The notes below the pieces were generated by a model. The model was not told the DNA's origin. It made no database searches and saw nothing but the letters and a program-made list of their open reading frames with translations. 64,000 nt of DNA from Iocasia fonsfrigidae. Its GTDB lineage: Bacteria; Bacillota; Halanaerobiia; Halanaerobiales; DTU029. Position numbers and translations under genes: made by a program. This document shows positions 35,387 to 44,928 of the stretch, one piece after another (the stretch's first letter is position 1; every line of letters begins with the position of its first letter). The stretch lies in contig NZ_CP046640.1 in the NCBI RefSeq assembly GCF_017751145.1, forward strand, positions 2,398,137-2,462,136. Direction: 5' to 3'.

Positions 35387-36429
35387 GCTCTCACCCTCAT
35401 TTTTCTGGTTAACGCATAGACAATCATACCATTAGAGATAATGATCCTGATCGTCTCAGACATATCACTTTTTATAATATTATTCATAACTGAAGGGGTC
35501 ATAGTTAAAATGCCCTGGAATAATAAAGCGCCTACAATTACATTCCACATCTTTACTTTACTAACAGAAGCCCCTCCAAGTAGAAGTGCTGCAATAGCTG
35601 GAAAGGCCATTAATAATGGTGCATTATAAAGCTGAATAAAACCAAAACTCTGCTGATAAACCAAGATACCAATAGCAGCAATAATTGTTGACATTATAAT
35701 TGAATTCGTCCTGACCCTATCAACATTTATCCCACAGGAACGGGCATAATCAGGATTAGAACCAACAGCTTCCATTGCTGTTCCTGTCTTTGTACGAAAA
35801 AATGCCCAGACAATAAGACATAACAAAGCAAAAAATAGTATGGTTCCAGTAGGAACAGTAATATGCGAGCCCAGTTGAAAACCCAAAAAACCATTTAAGA
35901 TATGAAACCAGTAACCCTCTGTACTAATAGTTGTTCTAAGACCCTCTCCCCCATAAGCCCAGATCATATTGGGGTTTTCAAAGGGAAGGAGCAACCACAT
36001 AATACTCATAAAGGAAACAGAGGAAAAACCCACATAAGTTGCAACTACCATTTCATCACCTTTAACCCTGTTTAAGAGCAGACCATAAAGATAACCCAAA
36101 ACAAATGCCCAAAAAACAGCAACTACTATTGCAGTAAAAAAACCAATAAAGCCAATCAATTCCAATTCCAGACTAATTACTGCCCCCAACAGGCCTGCAA
36201 TAATCCCTAACTGCAGACCAAAGTTAAGCCCACAGCCTGATTTAACCATCGGTACCAGTGATAGTACTAGAACAGCATTCATACCAAACCTGGCAATAAG
36301 ATCATTTATTGATGTATCAACCCTTACACCAACAAAAGGGGCAATGATAAATAAAGAAAAAAGAAATAAGGCAATTAACAATCTGGGTAAACCTATTTTA
36401 CCAATCATTTTTTTAATTTTATCTTTCAA
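35383..36429 (-). CDS. BMP-type ABC transporter permease 1
   Basis: About 348 residues from a TTG at 36429 that has AGGTG six bases upstream; the frame can be opened 33 bases further inside the ATPase gene. It shares the permease pattern with its neighbour: FGLQLGIIAGLLGAVISLEL, NRVKGDEMVVATYVGFSSVS, the coupling loop KTGTAMEAVGSNPDYARSCG and AALLLGGASVSKVKMWNVIV. Two related permeases would form a heterodimer with the duplicated ATPase. The start is uncertain. Confidence 0.87.
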   Translation of the reverse strand: MKDKIKKMIGKIGLPRLLIALFLFSLFIIAPFVGVRVDTSINDLIARFGMNAVLVLSLVPMVKSGCGLNFGLQLGIIAGLLGAVISLELELIGFIGFFTAIVVAVFWAFVLGYLYGLLLNRVKGDEMVVATYVGFSSVSFMSIMWLLLPFENPNMIWAYGGEGLRTTISTEGYWFHILNGFLGFQLGSHITVPTGTILFFALLCLIVWAFFRTKTGTAMEAVGSNPDYARSCGINVDRVRTNSIIMSTIIAAIGILVYQQSFGFIQLYNAPLLMAFPAIAALLLGGASVSKVKMWNVIVGALLFQGILTMTPSVMNNIIKSDMSETIRIIISNGMIVYALTRKMRVRA

Positions 36430-38029
36430 TCTCAACACCTTCTTCTGCTTTAGATTTACCAACCATTAAGAGACCAAATTCAACCCGTTCAGCAGTAGGG
36501 GGTAAAATACCCGCAATCTTCCCCTCATTAATAATAGCAATCCGATCAGAGATAGACCTTAATTCTTCCAGTTCAGAGGAGGTAATAATAATTGTTGTTC
36601 CATATTTTTCATTATACTGACACAAGGTATCAAGTACTAGCTTCTTGGCACCCACATCAATACCTCTGGTAGGCTCAGAAACAAAGAGGAGTTCAGGCTT
36701 TAAGGCAAAGGCTTTAGCCAAACAGATTTTCTGCTGATTCCCCCCGGAAAGTTCTCGGGCATACTGCCTCTCATTAACACATTTAATATTAAGTTTAGTA
36801 ATATATTCTCTACTTAATTCAGTAATAGCTTGATCATCACGCCATTTAATTAAACCACCCAGATATTTTTTGATAAACTCCTCTTTAACCTGCATAACAG
36901 TAAAAGCTATATTCCAATTTAAAGATTGATCTAATAGCAAACCAGTTCCCCGTCTGTCTTCAGAAACAAAGGATAAGCCCTGCTGCAAGGGATTCCTGGG
37001 GTTATTTAGCTGAACAGTTTCACCTTTGAATAGCACTTCACCTTCTGAAGGATAAAGGCCCATAATTCCATTGGCAATCCCCAGTTTTCCCTGACCAGTT
37101 AAACCCCCTATTCCCAAAATCTCCCCTTTTTTTGCATCAAAAGAAATACCATTAACCTGCTCACCTGGCATATCTACCCAGAGATTTTTTACCTCTAAGA
37201 TAGGATCTTTAAACTCCCTTGTCCTTTTTTTATGTATCACTTTTTCCTGACGAGCTTTTCCAACCATATATTCAGCTATTTCACGTTCACTGGTCTCAGC
37301 AGGATGCAGTTCTTTTTGAATCTCTCCATCCCTTAAGACAATAATATAATCTGAAACAGCAAGTATCTCCTGCAGCCTGTGGGTAATAAAGATAACAGCA
37401 ATACCCCTTTGTGAGATCTTTTTAATTGAATTTAAGACTATATCGGCTTCACTCTCTGCCAGAACAGCTGTTGGTTCATCAAGTATCAATAATTTTGTAG
37501 ATTCACGCTTAAGCTCCCGTGCTATCTCAGTAAACTGCCTGTACCCTACCGGCATATCCTTAACCAGCATATCCAGGTCAAGGTCCACCCCCAGGAGTTT
37601 AATGGCTTCACTGGCCTGTTTCTTCATTTCTACCCTATCCAATATATTCATTCTTTCACCAAATATTTCTGCTATTATATTTGGTCTACTAACTTCAAAA
37701 TTTAAAAGGATATTCTCTACCGCTGTAAAGCCCGGAATTAGAATAAACTCCTGATGAACCATCCCAATACCAGCCTCTAAGGCCTCAAGAGATGAGCTAA
37801 AATTAACTTCTTCTCCATTAAAAATCAACCGTCCACCAAAACCACCGGTCTGACGAATATCTTCTAAGCCAAAAAGGATATTCATTAGAGTAGATTTTCC
37901 AGCTCCATTTTCCCCTACAAGTCCAATAATCTCACCAGACCTAACATTTAAATTAACATTCTTTAAAACCTGATTTCCATAAAATTCCTTACTGATATTC
38001 TCCATCTTTAGTAAATATTTTTCTTCCAT
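36419..38029 (-). CDS. Sugar/nucleoside-type ABC transporter ATPase, two ABC domains
   Basis: The 536-residue protein is a tandem ATPase of the RbsA/YufO type. The first domain has Walker A GLVGENGAGKSTLMNILFG near residue 38 and Walker B STKLLILDEPTAVLAESEAD near 165. The second has the degenerate Walker A GIGGLTGQGKLGIANGIMG, signature ELSGGNQQKICLAKAF and Walker B LFVSEPTRGIDVGAKK. It powers import through the two downstream permeases. The ATG follows AAGGTGAG. A long hairpin (38063-38138) separates it from the binding-protein gene and probably lowers its expression. Confidence 0.93.
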   Translation of the reverse strand: MEEKYLLKMENISKEFYGNQVLKNVNLNVRSGEIIGLVGENGAGKSTLMNILFGLEDIRQTGGFGGRLIFNGEEVNFSSSLEALEAGIGMVHQEFILIPGFTAVENILLNFEVSRPNIIAEIFGERMNILDRVEMKKQASEAIKLLGVDLDLDMLVKDMPVGYRQFTEIARELKRESTKLLILDEPTAVLAESEADIVLNSIKKISQRGIAVIFITHRLQEILAVSDYIIVLRDGEIQKELHPAETSEREIAEYMVGKARQEKVIHKKRTREFKDPILEVKNLWVDMPGEQVNGISFDAKKGEILGIGGLTGQGKLGIANGIMGLYPSEGEVLFKGETVQLNNPRNPLQQGLSFVSEDRRGTGLLLDQSLNWNIAFTVMQVKEEFIKKYLGGLIKWRDDQAITELSREYITKLNIKCVNERQYARELSGGNQQKICLAKAFALKPELLFVSEPTRGIDVGAKKLVLDTLCQYNEKYGTTIIITSSELEELRSISDRIAIINEGKIAGILPPTAERVEFGLLMVGKSKAEEGVEIER

Positions 38030-38062
38030 TATAGTCTCACCTTCTGTTCTTACTGGTTAATT

Positions 38063-38138
38063 AAAAAAGGAAGGGAGGAGATAATTTCCCCTGATATTTG
38101 CCTTAACATATATCAAATCAGTTTATCTCCCTTTTTTT
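38063..38138 (-). terminator. Partial terminator between binding-protein and ATPase genes
   Basis: On the minus strand AAGGGAGATAA pairs with TTATCTCC-T-CCCTT around an inner hairpin (CTGATTTG with CAAATATCAG), followed by CCTTTTTT. Such a stem after a binding-protein gene usually keeps the downstream transporter at lower level. Confidence 0.75.
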
Positions 38139-38141
38139 ATG

Positions 38142-39323
38142 TTATTGACCTATTTCGAAGTACTTAGCTGGAACCTTTAAATCAGTCATACCTAAATACC
38201 CCTTACCAAATATATAAGTATCCTGATATATGAGCATAAAATTCTCCCTTTCAATACCATCGGCATCAACATAGAGACTACCATTCCAGCCAGCACCCGG
38301 TGTAAACTCCTCATAAGCAGACATAATATCTTCCATATCCAGCAATTCTGAATTCCCTTCAATAACATTTTTAGCATGTTCTGCTAAAGCAGCTGAAGTA
38401 GAAAACCCAAAAGAATAGGCCCAGGTACCCATTCTACCAGAACCACCAGCCTGAATAACCTTTTTTTCAACCTTATCTAAAATCTTAGGCCAGTTCCCCT
38501 TCTCTTCATTACTAAATTCTACACCTAGAGCACCAGGATAACCCATAGTTGGTGAAGGTAAATCTGCTTCAATAAAATACCCACCTAATTCAGCAATCCT
38601 TTTTAACAGTGGCTCAGTATGGGCATCATTAGTACAGAAAAAAGCTGTTTTTTCCCCGTACTGTTCCAACCAGGCAGGAACTTTCTCTAAAATAAATTGC
38701 TGGGCGCCAGCAACACCTATATCACTTACCGGATCAGGTGAACCCATATCCACATAGTTCAGTCCCAGATCATTTGCAGTCTCACGCATAATATCCCTTC
38801 TCCGGGAAAGCATTTCATAACTCATATGCCTGGGAAAGGAGATATGCATAAAGGTATTTGCCCCCAGTTCCTGGGCAGCCTTAACAATTAAATACCCACG
38901 GGCAACAGCATCCGGATAGAGTGTTAAATCTGCCTCATCTGATAACATGTCAGGGTCTTCGTGAGGTGTACCAGCCAGCAGAAGAATATCCGGCCTCACT
39001 TCACGAATCCTTCTAAATGCTTCAACTGTACCCGGTACTGCCTGGTTAACAACAACTGCTTTCATCATCGGGTCGTCTGCCAGGGCCACAATCTGAATAA
39101 TAGTTGTCTCCATCTCCTGCATGAAGTTATCAGGATAAGTTATATTGGTAATCATCCCACCCTCTGAACTATCACCATACCGCCTAATCATCTCTTCTGC
39201 CCCTCTAAGATCATCCTCTGATTGGGAGACAGTCCCTGTAACAATACCAATGTGAAAATTTTCTGCCATTACAGAAAAAGATAGCACTAAGATAAATACT
39301 AACACCAGTAATATTTTTTTCAT
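38142..39323 (-). CDS. DUF3798 family exported binding protein
   Basis: The product of about 393 residues starts MKKILLVLVFILVLSFSVMA, a signal peptide with no lipobox cysteine, then FHIGIVTGTVSQSEDDLRGA. Internal blocks KAVVVNQAVPGTVEAFRRIR and RRDIMRETANDLGLNYVDMG fit a periplasmic-binding fold of the DUF3798 family. It replaces the usual BMP lipoprotein in this operon. The ligand is unknown. The ATG at 39323 is used because the preceding GAGGAGG is its ribosome binding site; the longer frame starts with a TTG on that site. Confidence 0.85.
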   Translation of the reverse strand: MKKILLVLVFILVLSFSVMAENFHIGIVTGTVSQSEDDLRGAEEMIRRYGDSSEGGMITNITYPDNFMQEMETTIIQIVALADDPMMKAVVVNQAVPGTVEAFRRIREVRPDILLLAGTPHEDPDMLSDEADLTLYPDAVARGYLIVKAAQELGANTFMHISFPRHMSYEMLSRRRDIMRETANDLGLNYVDMGSPDPVSDIGVAGAQQFILEKVPAWLEQYGEKTAFFCTNDAHTEPLLKRIAELGGYFIEADLPSPTMGYPGALGVEFSNEEKGNWPKILDKVEKKVIQAGGSGRMGTWAYSFGFSTSAALAEHAKNVIEGNSELLDMEDIMSAYEEFTPGAGWNGSLYVDADGIERENFMLIYQDTYIFGKGYLGMTDLKVPAKYFEIGQ

Positions 39324-39338
39324 CCTCTTCCTCCTCAA

Positions 39339-39698
39339 AATTTAATAATCAAACAAATAACTTTAATAACCCTTCCTTTTTTATATAAACATTAGGAAAA
39401 ATACTAAATATTTCTTCTAATGTAATGTCCATATATTTCACATTTTAGTAATAAGCATCTTTTAGATATTTCTGTATAAATTTATTAATTCCTTCTTTAT
39501 ATTACTAGTAAACTTATTTTTAGTAAAAAATGAAAAATCCCCTTATAAGCAAATTATTTGCCTAAAGAGGAAATTATTACAGTATATCTATTTTTGAAAT
39601 GATTTTTATCTCCTATATATTAACTTCACTAGCCTTTCCAGTTACTTATTTTTTTTCTAAGTAATATATATAGCTGGCATATCAATAAATAGTATGTA
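39339..39698. other. AT-rich intergenic region with two hairpins
   Basis: No gene is visible. An inverted repeat at 39389-39423 (ACATTAGGAAAAATA with TATTTCTTCTAATGT, two G-T pairs) lies 65 bases before the DUF3798 start and could be an operator or leader hairpin. At 39533-39572 a minus-strand hairpin (CCTCTTTAGGCAAA with TTTGCTTATAAGGGG) followed by ATTTTT looks like the terminator of the upstream helical-repeat gene. I see no known riboswitch. Confidence 0.5.
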
Positions 39699-40340
39699 TT
39701 ATATCTTGTACTTCCTGATTAGTTGTTTGGCCTTTTTTCTTGTTTTAGGACTAATACTAGAGGTCTTCTTTTTAATAAAATAAACAATTTCATTCATATA
39801 ATTGTTCTTAAGAAACACATCGTCAAATATATTTAAAACATCACATTCTAATAGTGCTATCTGTTTTTCATTATAATGACATATCTTATCAATATTTAAA
39901 AGTCTAGTAACCACTTCATCGATTAAATCAAGTCTGGTTTTTAAAATAACTCTTATATTGTTTAAACAACATTTTCCAGTCATAAACTTTTTATCATTAA
40001 TATGCTCAATAAATCTTGGCCATATTAAGGAAAAACGATCTTCATCATCAACCTTAACTAAGTTTGCAATTAATGTCAATCCAATATCTCTATGATAAGA
40101 ATTATCATGATCTAATAATTCCACAATTTTATCCCAATATTTATAGTATAAAGAAGGTTCCTTCTTACTAGCCTCTGAAACCACGTAATAACAATGATAG
40201 TATATCATAATATCATTGTTTAAAAGTAATTCATTTACAATAAATTCTCTTATATTTGAATCATTATTGATGAACCTTACAAAATAATCCCGATCAAAAT
40301 TCTTTTGAGAAATCTTCTCCAAAATCTCCTTTTTATTCAT
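39699..40340 (-). CDS. HEAT-like helical-repeat protein, unknown
   Basis: The 213-residue protein is all-helical and lacks membrane segments. Repeats of about 35-40 residues can be seen (SLYYKYWDKIVELLDHDNSY, SLIWPRFIEHINDKKFMTGK, NIDKICHYNEKQIALLECDV), as in HEAT/ARM scaffold proteins. The C-terminus is basic (KTRKKAKQLIRKYKI). The function is unknown; protein or nucleic acid binding is the usual role of such repeats. It is a single gene with its own terminator at 39533-39572. Confidence 0.65.
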   Translation of the reverse strand: MNKKEILEKISQKNFDRDYFVRFINNDSNIREFIVNELLLNNDIMIYYHCYYVVSEASKKEPSLYYKYWDKIVELLDHDNSYHRDIGLTLIANLVKVDDEDRFSLIWPRFIEHINDKKFMTGKCCLNNIRVILKTRLDLIDEVVTRLLNIDKICHYNEKQIALLECDVLNIFDDVFLKNNYMNEIVYFIKKKTSSISPKTRKKAKQLIRKYKI

Positions 40341-40465
40341 TTATTCTCTCCTTAAATAATATACAAATTTAAAAATGTTAAAATTAACAAATCCAGCAAT
40401 TTTGATAGTTATACCTTATTACTCTTTTATATATTTTTAATCGTATTATCTAAGACTATAACTAT

Positions 40466-41023
40466 TTATACCTTTTTTTCATGTTCTAGAAGCCATTTTT
40501 TTCGCCAAAGACCTCCCCCATATCCTACTAACTTACCATTGCTACCTATTACTCTATGACAGGGTATAATAATACCTATCTTATTTTTATTATTGGCATT
40601 TCCTACTGCCCTACTTGCATTTTCATTTCCAATAGCTACTGCTATTTCTTTATATGCTAAAGTTTGTCCATATGGAATATTAATTAGTTCCTTCCAGACC
40701 TTGGTTTGGAATTTTGTCCCAGTTATTTTAAGGGGTAAATCAAATGTTTTTCTTTTTCCACTAAAATATTCACCTAACTGCTTTTTAGCTTCTATTAATA
40801 CATCTTCTATTTTTTCCTGATACCTTTTTTCTTTATGAAATGTTAAACCTATTATGCTTCCTTCTTTAGACTGTATCTTTATTAACCCTAAAGGAGAATC
40901 ATAATAACTCACATTATTCCCAACATCAAAAGCATCAGTTGAATCAAGTGACATCCTCATTTTACTATCTTTACTTTTTAAACCCTCTATTTCACTTTTT
41001 GTAATATTTATTTTTTTATGCAT
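40466..41023 (-). CDS. ogt: Methylated-DNA--protein-cysteine methyltransferase
   Basis: The 185-residue protein has the Ogt/AGT C-terminal domain: IPYGQTLAYKEIAVAIGN, ASRAVGNANNKN and the active-site IIPCHRVIGSNGKLVGYGGG, whose cysteine takes the alkyl group from O6-alkylguanine. About 35 N-terminal residues precede the usual start of the family; a GGAGGAAG site before the ATG supports this longer form. It follows the AdaA-like gene by 47 bases on the same strand, as in the Bacillus adaA-adaB adaptive-response operon. Confidence 0.93.
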   Translation of the reverse strand: MHKKINITKSEIEGLKSKDSKMRMSLDSTDAFDVGNNVSYYDSPLGLIKIQSKEGSIIGLTFHKEKRYQEKIEDVLIEAKKQLGEYFSGKRKTFDLPLKITGTKFQTKVWKELINIPYGQTLAYKEIAVAIGNENASRAVGNANNKNKIGIIIPCHRVIGSNGKLVGYGGGLWRKKWLLEHEKKV

Positions 41024-41070
41024 AGGTTTCTTCCTCCATAGTACCCATTAAAATATACATGAATTTTAAA

Positions 41071-41619
41071 CTAATCCCTAAACTCACCAGGTGAACATCC
41101 AGTTTGTTTACGAAACACAGCATAAAAAGCTGATATACTCGCAAATCCTACTTCCAACCCAATTTCAGCATTATTTAATATGCCATCTTCTAGTAATTCA
41201 CAGGCTTTTTCTATTCTAATTTTCTCTAGATACTCTTTTGGTGTAAATTTCAGATATTCTCTAAATAATCGATAAACTTGTGTTTTACTTAACCCTATTT
41301 TTTCAGATATACTGGATACGTTTTTTAATAAATAATATTCTGTTTCTATTAATCTTTTGATTTCATTTACTAATTTTTTCTCTGGATTATACCCTATTAG
41401 ATCAGGCCTACATCTTTTACAGGGGCGAAATCCTTTTTCTATAGCCTCATCTACATTTCTAAAATAAACAACATTATCTTTCAATGGTGTTCTTGAATTA
41501 CATGATGGTATACAAAAAACACCTGTAGTTTTAACACCATAATAAAACATATAATCATAATTCGAATTATTATTTTTAACAGCTTCCCACATTTCTATTG
41601 GGGCAAATGATTTTCGCAC
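41071..41619 (-). CDS. adaA: AdaA-like methyl-phosphotriester sensor and AraC-type activator
   Basis: From the GTG at 41619 (GGAAG eight bases upstream) the product is about 182 residues. The Ada zinc domain has the four cysteines in GVFCIPSCNSRTPLKDN and FRPCKRCRPDL; one is the methyl acceptor. The AraC-type helix-turn-helix domain (residues 90-180) ends EVGFASISAFYAVFRKQTGC. Methylation turns the protein into an activator of its own operon and ogt. The frame can be opened 18 codons earlier without a ribosome binding site. Confidence 0.9.
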   Translation of the reverse strand: MRKSFAPIEMWEAVKNNNSNYDYMFYYGVKTTGVFCIPSCNSRTPLKDNVVYFRNVDEAIEKGFRPCKRCRPDLIGYNPEKKLVNEIKRLIETEYYLLKNVSSISEKIGLSKTQVYRLFREYLKFTPKEYLEKIRIEKACELLEDGILNNAEIGLEVGFASISAFYAVFRKQTGCSPGEFRD

Positions 41620-41757
41620 ACAAATCACTTCCTGAACTCTTAGTCTTTGTCTTCTAAATATAATATAACCCAAAATATATGATTTTTCTTCCTGTTTTTA
41701 ACCAAGTAATTTTAGTACACTAATCACTAAAATATTTCCCATAACTATGTTTCTCTT

Positions 41758-42747
41758 TTAGTCATTATTTGTTTTCTTTACTTGTACGGAATATATACTA
41801 AAATCATTTTCACTTTTTACAAAATTTAATCTTTCTTTACCAATATTTTTCTTGTTAACTAGATATAAATCAGGCGATAAAAATTGTTCAACAAAAGGCA
41901 GATCTGGGGTATAGAAAAAACTGCCTCCTGATTTTAAAGAATTGAGTAATTCCATATATCTTCTGGCATAATTAATGTAATTCCCATTCATTTTAAAATG
42001 AGTTCTTTTAAAATGATTTGTAAAAGATAGATGTGAAATAATAGTTCCCCAATAATTTGGTTTTAGTTTAAATTTAAACCAATCGATTTCTATTACATAT
42101 GGTTTCTTTTCTACATTTCTATCTATACCATAGGTCTCTATACCCTGCTCATGTAAATATTGAACTAATCTGGCACTGGAACCACAACCAATATCTAAAA
42201 CTGGCTCACACATCTCTTCTATATTAATACCCAGAATATCAAGTTGAAAAACTGCTCTATACTCTGAACAGGGAATTTCATCTACAATTTTTTTCTCTCT
42301 AGGGAAAATTTTTAACTCTTCAATATCATTTAAAATTTCTCTTAATTGCACCTGATGTTCAATTACAAGTCCATTTAACCAATTTAAGCCAATCGCTTGA
42401 TTTGAACTTAATCTATTAAATATAGTCTCCATAAAATTTCTATACAGATTATTCATCCTGTTCCTTAGTTTATCAGTTATTTCAACATATTGATTTAATT
42501 TAAATATAGTCTCAATTATTGTTTTAGTAGAATATTCTGCTACTACTCCAATAAATTTTTTTCTTTGCAATTTATCAGTAAAATTAAAATAATCAATAAA
42601 TTCTTGTCTGTGAGATATTATATAATCAACAGCATAATTCCCTAATAGGAAATGCTTATCTTGAGATGATTCATAAAAAATATTTTTTCTGTAGTTTACT
42701 TTATTTAATTGTTCTATGAACATCAATAAATTATTTTCAATATTCAT
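41758..42747 (-). CDS. Class I SAM-dependent methyltransferase
   Basis: The 329-residue protein has a helical N-terminal part of about 180 residues and a Rossmann-type methyltransferase domain with motif I EPVLDIGCGSSARLVQYLHE near residue 190. Further blocks are GIETYGIDRNVE and SGGSFFYTPDLPFVEQFL. The substrate is unknown; the closest general type is small-molecule methyltransferases. The ATG follows GGAAGG. It lies upstream of adaA on the same strand with a 138-base gap. Confidence 0.75.
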   Translation of the reverse strand: MNIENNLLMFIEQLNKVNYRKNIFYESSQDKHFLLGNYAVDYIISHRQEFIDYFNFTDKLQRKKFIGVVAEYSTKTIIETIFKLNQYVEITDKLRNRMNNLYRNFMETIFNRLSSNQAIGLNWLNGLVIEHQVQLREILNDIEELKIFPREKKIVDEIPCSEYRAVFQLDILGINIEEMCEPVLDIGCGSSARLVQYLHEQGIETYGIDRNVEKKPYVIEIDWFKFKLKPNYWGTIISHLSFTNHFKRTHFKMNGNYINYARRYMELLNSLKSGGSFFYTPDLPFVEQFLSPDLYLVNKKNIGKERLNFVKSENDFSIYSVQVKKTNND

Positions 42748-42909
42748 ATGGTCCTTCCTTTCCCAAAAAACAACATAATAAAACCGGTTATCATAAAAAT
42801 CTATTTTTATAACAAATCTATTTATATAATAAAATTAGAGATAGCAAATGCTATCCCGGTGTTATTACTATTTTTTAATGTCTAGAATCTTAAAGTATGT
42901 AGTATAAAT

Positions 42910-43367
42910 TTGTTTAAATTTAAAGGTTTACTTGCAAATCTAATACTGCAGCTTCTTATAATAATCAATTACTGGAGACTAATCTTAGCTCAAAAAAATA
43001 TGGGCTAAAATTAACAGAAAAAGATGTTTCCGAAATTATTAAAGACAGAGAACGTGTACTAAATCATCAAGGTAGAGTTGAACTAGATATAAAAGTAACA
43101 GTAAAGATAATCGAATTTCTTTATTCGTCACCTTATGTAAATCAAGATAATTATTCTGATACAGTTATAGGATTACAAGAAATATTCTATTATTTAAAAA
43201 GTGAGACTGATGACCAAATTGCAGATGATATATTATTAAATAAAATATTCAAGCTCTACGAAAATATCTGTGCCGGATCCCTTGAACTTTTAAGGGGTAG
43301 AGAAGCGGATAAATTAATCAATAAAATTAAATATCAAGATCCAGATAAGGAGGTTGCTGATGCATAA
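42910..43367 (+). pseudogene. DUF6323 family gene, broken near the 5' end
   Basis: From about 42946 one frame encodes ASYNNQLLETNLSSKKYGLK and continues as LTEKDVSEIIKDRERVL and YSDTVIGLQEIFYYLKSETD to GSLELLRGREADKLIN. This matches the DUF6323 family over nearly its whole length. The expected N-terminus (NLFKFKGLLAN) is present in another frame from a TTG at 42910. One missing base near 42930-42940 would join them, and no start codon serves the main frame. The stop overlaps the start of the DUF6179 gene, so the pair was an operon. A sequencing error is possible. Confidence 0.6.
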
Positions 43368-44754
43368 TAAAATTGTTACAATATCAAAATTAAAAAAAGA
43401 AAACATTAATAAATATCATTATACGCTCTCTCTTCTCCTAGAAGGGCAAAGAAAAGGACTTATAAATAAAAAAACAATCAATAGTATTCACCAACAAATA
43501 ATAGTGATATTAAGAGAATTAATTCTAAAATATACTAAGGGAAACAGTACTTCTGTTAAAGTAGAGACTGCTGAAAATATTCAGAAATCCATCCTTTACG
43601 TTATCGATTTTAAGCTGGCTAGTTATTCCAATCTGGAAAAAAGTTTATTTATAATCAAAAAAACTGATGTAAAAAAAATATACGAAGAAGGTCTAATACT
43701 ATTAAAGAGAATTATAGAAGATGCAGAAAATTTATATGCGTATATCAAAGAAAATAAGCTTAAGATCCCATTGGAGGTATATAACTCAACAATTGAAGAA
43801 GCACTTCCTGTGTTTTTTGCAAGTTACGACATAAATTATAATGCACACAATACTGTAACTTATGTAGACTATCCTTTAGTTTTCAATGATCTGAAAATGC
43901 AGGGAATAATCTATATTAACGATTATCTTAAAAACCTTAACCTGGAAACCAATTTTTGTGGACATTTCAACATTAACGATATTAAAAATGTTTTAAATAA
44001 TTATGGTCACCTTTATAATATTGACTACAGACAGACCCCCATTAATATATTTGAAATCGTAATTAACAATTCAATATTTTCTGCAATATTAAGTAATAAT
44101 ATAACTGACCTAAATATATCAGAATCACAATATAAAATCTTAAAAGGGATATTTACACAATCAACAGCTTATGAAAATAAAGTTATAATTAATGAGGCCA
44201 TTAACAAAATTATTGCTAAAATAAAGAATAAAGATAAAAACTTAATTAATTATATTCAACAATATAAGCCACTTCTAATTACTAAAATACTAAACACAAT
44301 AAAAAATGATAGTCTCCATAACCTTATTATTACAGATAATACAGGGGTAAAAAAAGAAAAGATTGTCTTTTCTTCAAGCAAGAGTATGAGCAATGATATA
44401 TTCCGCAGTTTAGTTGAAAAAATAAGAAACAGTTCAGATACCGCTGATAAAATAACTATAATAACAAGTAAAGTTAAATCAATGGATGATCTGATTGATA
44501 TTTTATCTGCTGATTGTTTATATGCAGATGAGTTTAAGGAACTATATAAACAGATCAGTAATGTAGAATTAGCAGTATTAGCCAAAATGATATTTCTTGA
44601 AGAAATAAGGGCTGGCCAATTTCATTTAGCTGGTTTAATAGTCAACGAAGATTTTGATGAAGAATGGCAACAGCAATATGTAGAGTTTATTCTTGAATTA
44701 AGTAAAATCCAGCAAAGAAAGATTGAACAATTAATAGATAAGATAGAATTATAG
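43360..44754 (+). CDS. DUF6179 family protein
   Basis: From the ATG at 43360 (AAGGAGG six bases upstream, overlapping the DUF6323 stop) the product is 464 residues. It is soluble and helical, with YHYTLSLLLEGQRKGLINKK near the start and FFASYDINYNAHNTVTYVDY near residue 150. The C-terminal part ends in AVLAKMIFLEEIRAGQFHL. DUF6179 and DUF6323 genes are paired in many Clostridia; no function is established. A longer frame from a TTG at 43354 covers the ribosome binding site. The frame is intact although its partner is broken. Confidence 0.75.
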   Translation: MHNKIVTISKLKKENINKYHYTLSLLLEGQRKGLINKKTINSIHQQIIVILRELILKYTKGNSTSVKVETAENIQKSILYVIDFKLASYSNLEKSLFIIKKTDVKKIYEEGLILLKRIIEDAENLYAYIKENKLKIPLEVYNSTIEEALPVFFASYDINYNAHNTVTYVDYPLVFNDLKMQGIIYINDYLKNLNLETNFCGHFNINDIKNVLNNYGHLYNIDYRQTPINIFEIVINNSIFSAILSNNITDLNISESQYKILKGIFTQSTAYENKVIINEAINKIIAKIKNKDKNLINYIQQYKPLLITKILNTIKNDSLHNLIITDNTGVKKEKIVFSSSKSMSNDIFRSLVEKIRNSSDTADKITIITSKVKSMDDLIDILSADCLYADEFKELYKQISNVELAVLAKMIFLEEIRAGQFHLAGLIVNEDFDEEWQQQYVEFILELSKIQQRKIEQLIDKIEL

Positions 44755-44928
44755 CTGTATTTATCCTTATTATCTTTTATAATGGCAATTTCCCTTTCCA
44801 TTAACAACAGCACTTACTTTACCATTACTGTTTAAATCAAGTATTTTAGTATCCTAAATTTTCGTCAATTATAACAATTTTAATTCTATTTTTCTTTAAA
44901 ACCCATAAAATTCACCACTTTATGATAC

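Noticed and set aside
42848-42868. Hairpin GATAGCA/TGCTATC as a riboswitch or terminator
   Set aside because: Short stem without a T-run or known consensus; it is between divergent genes and could be chance.
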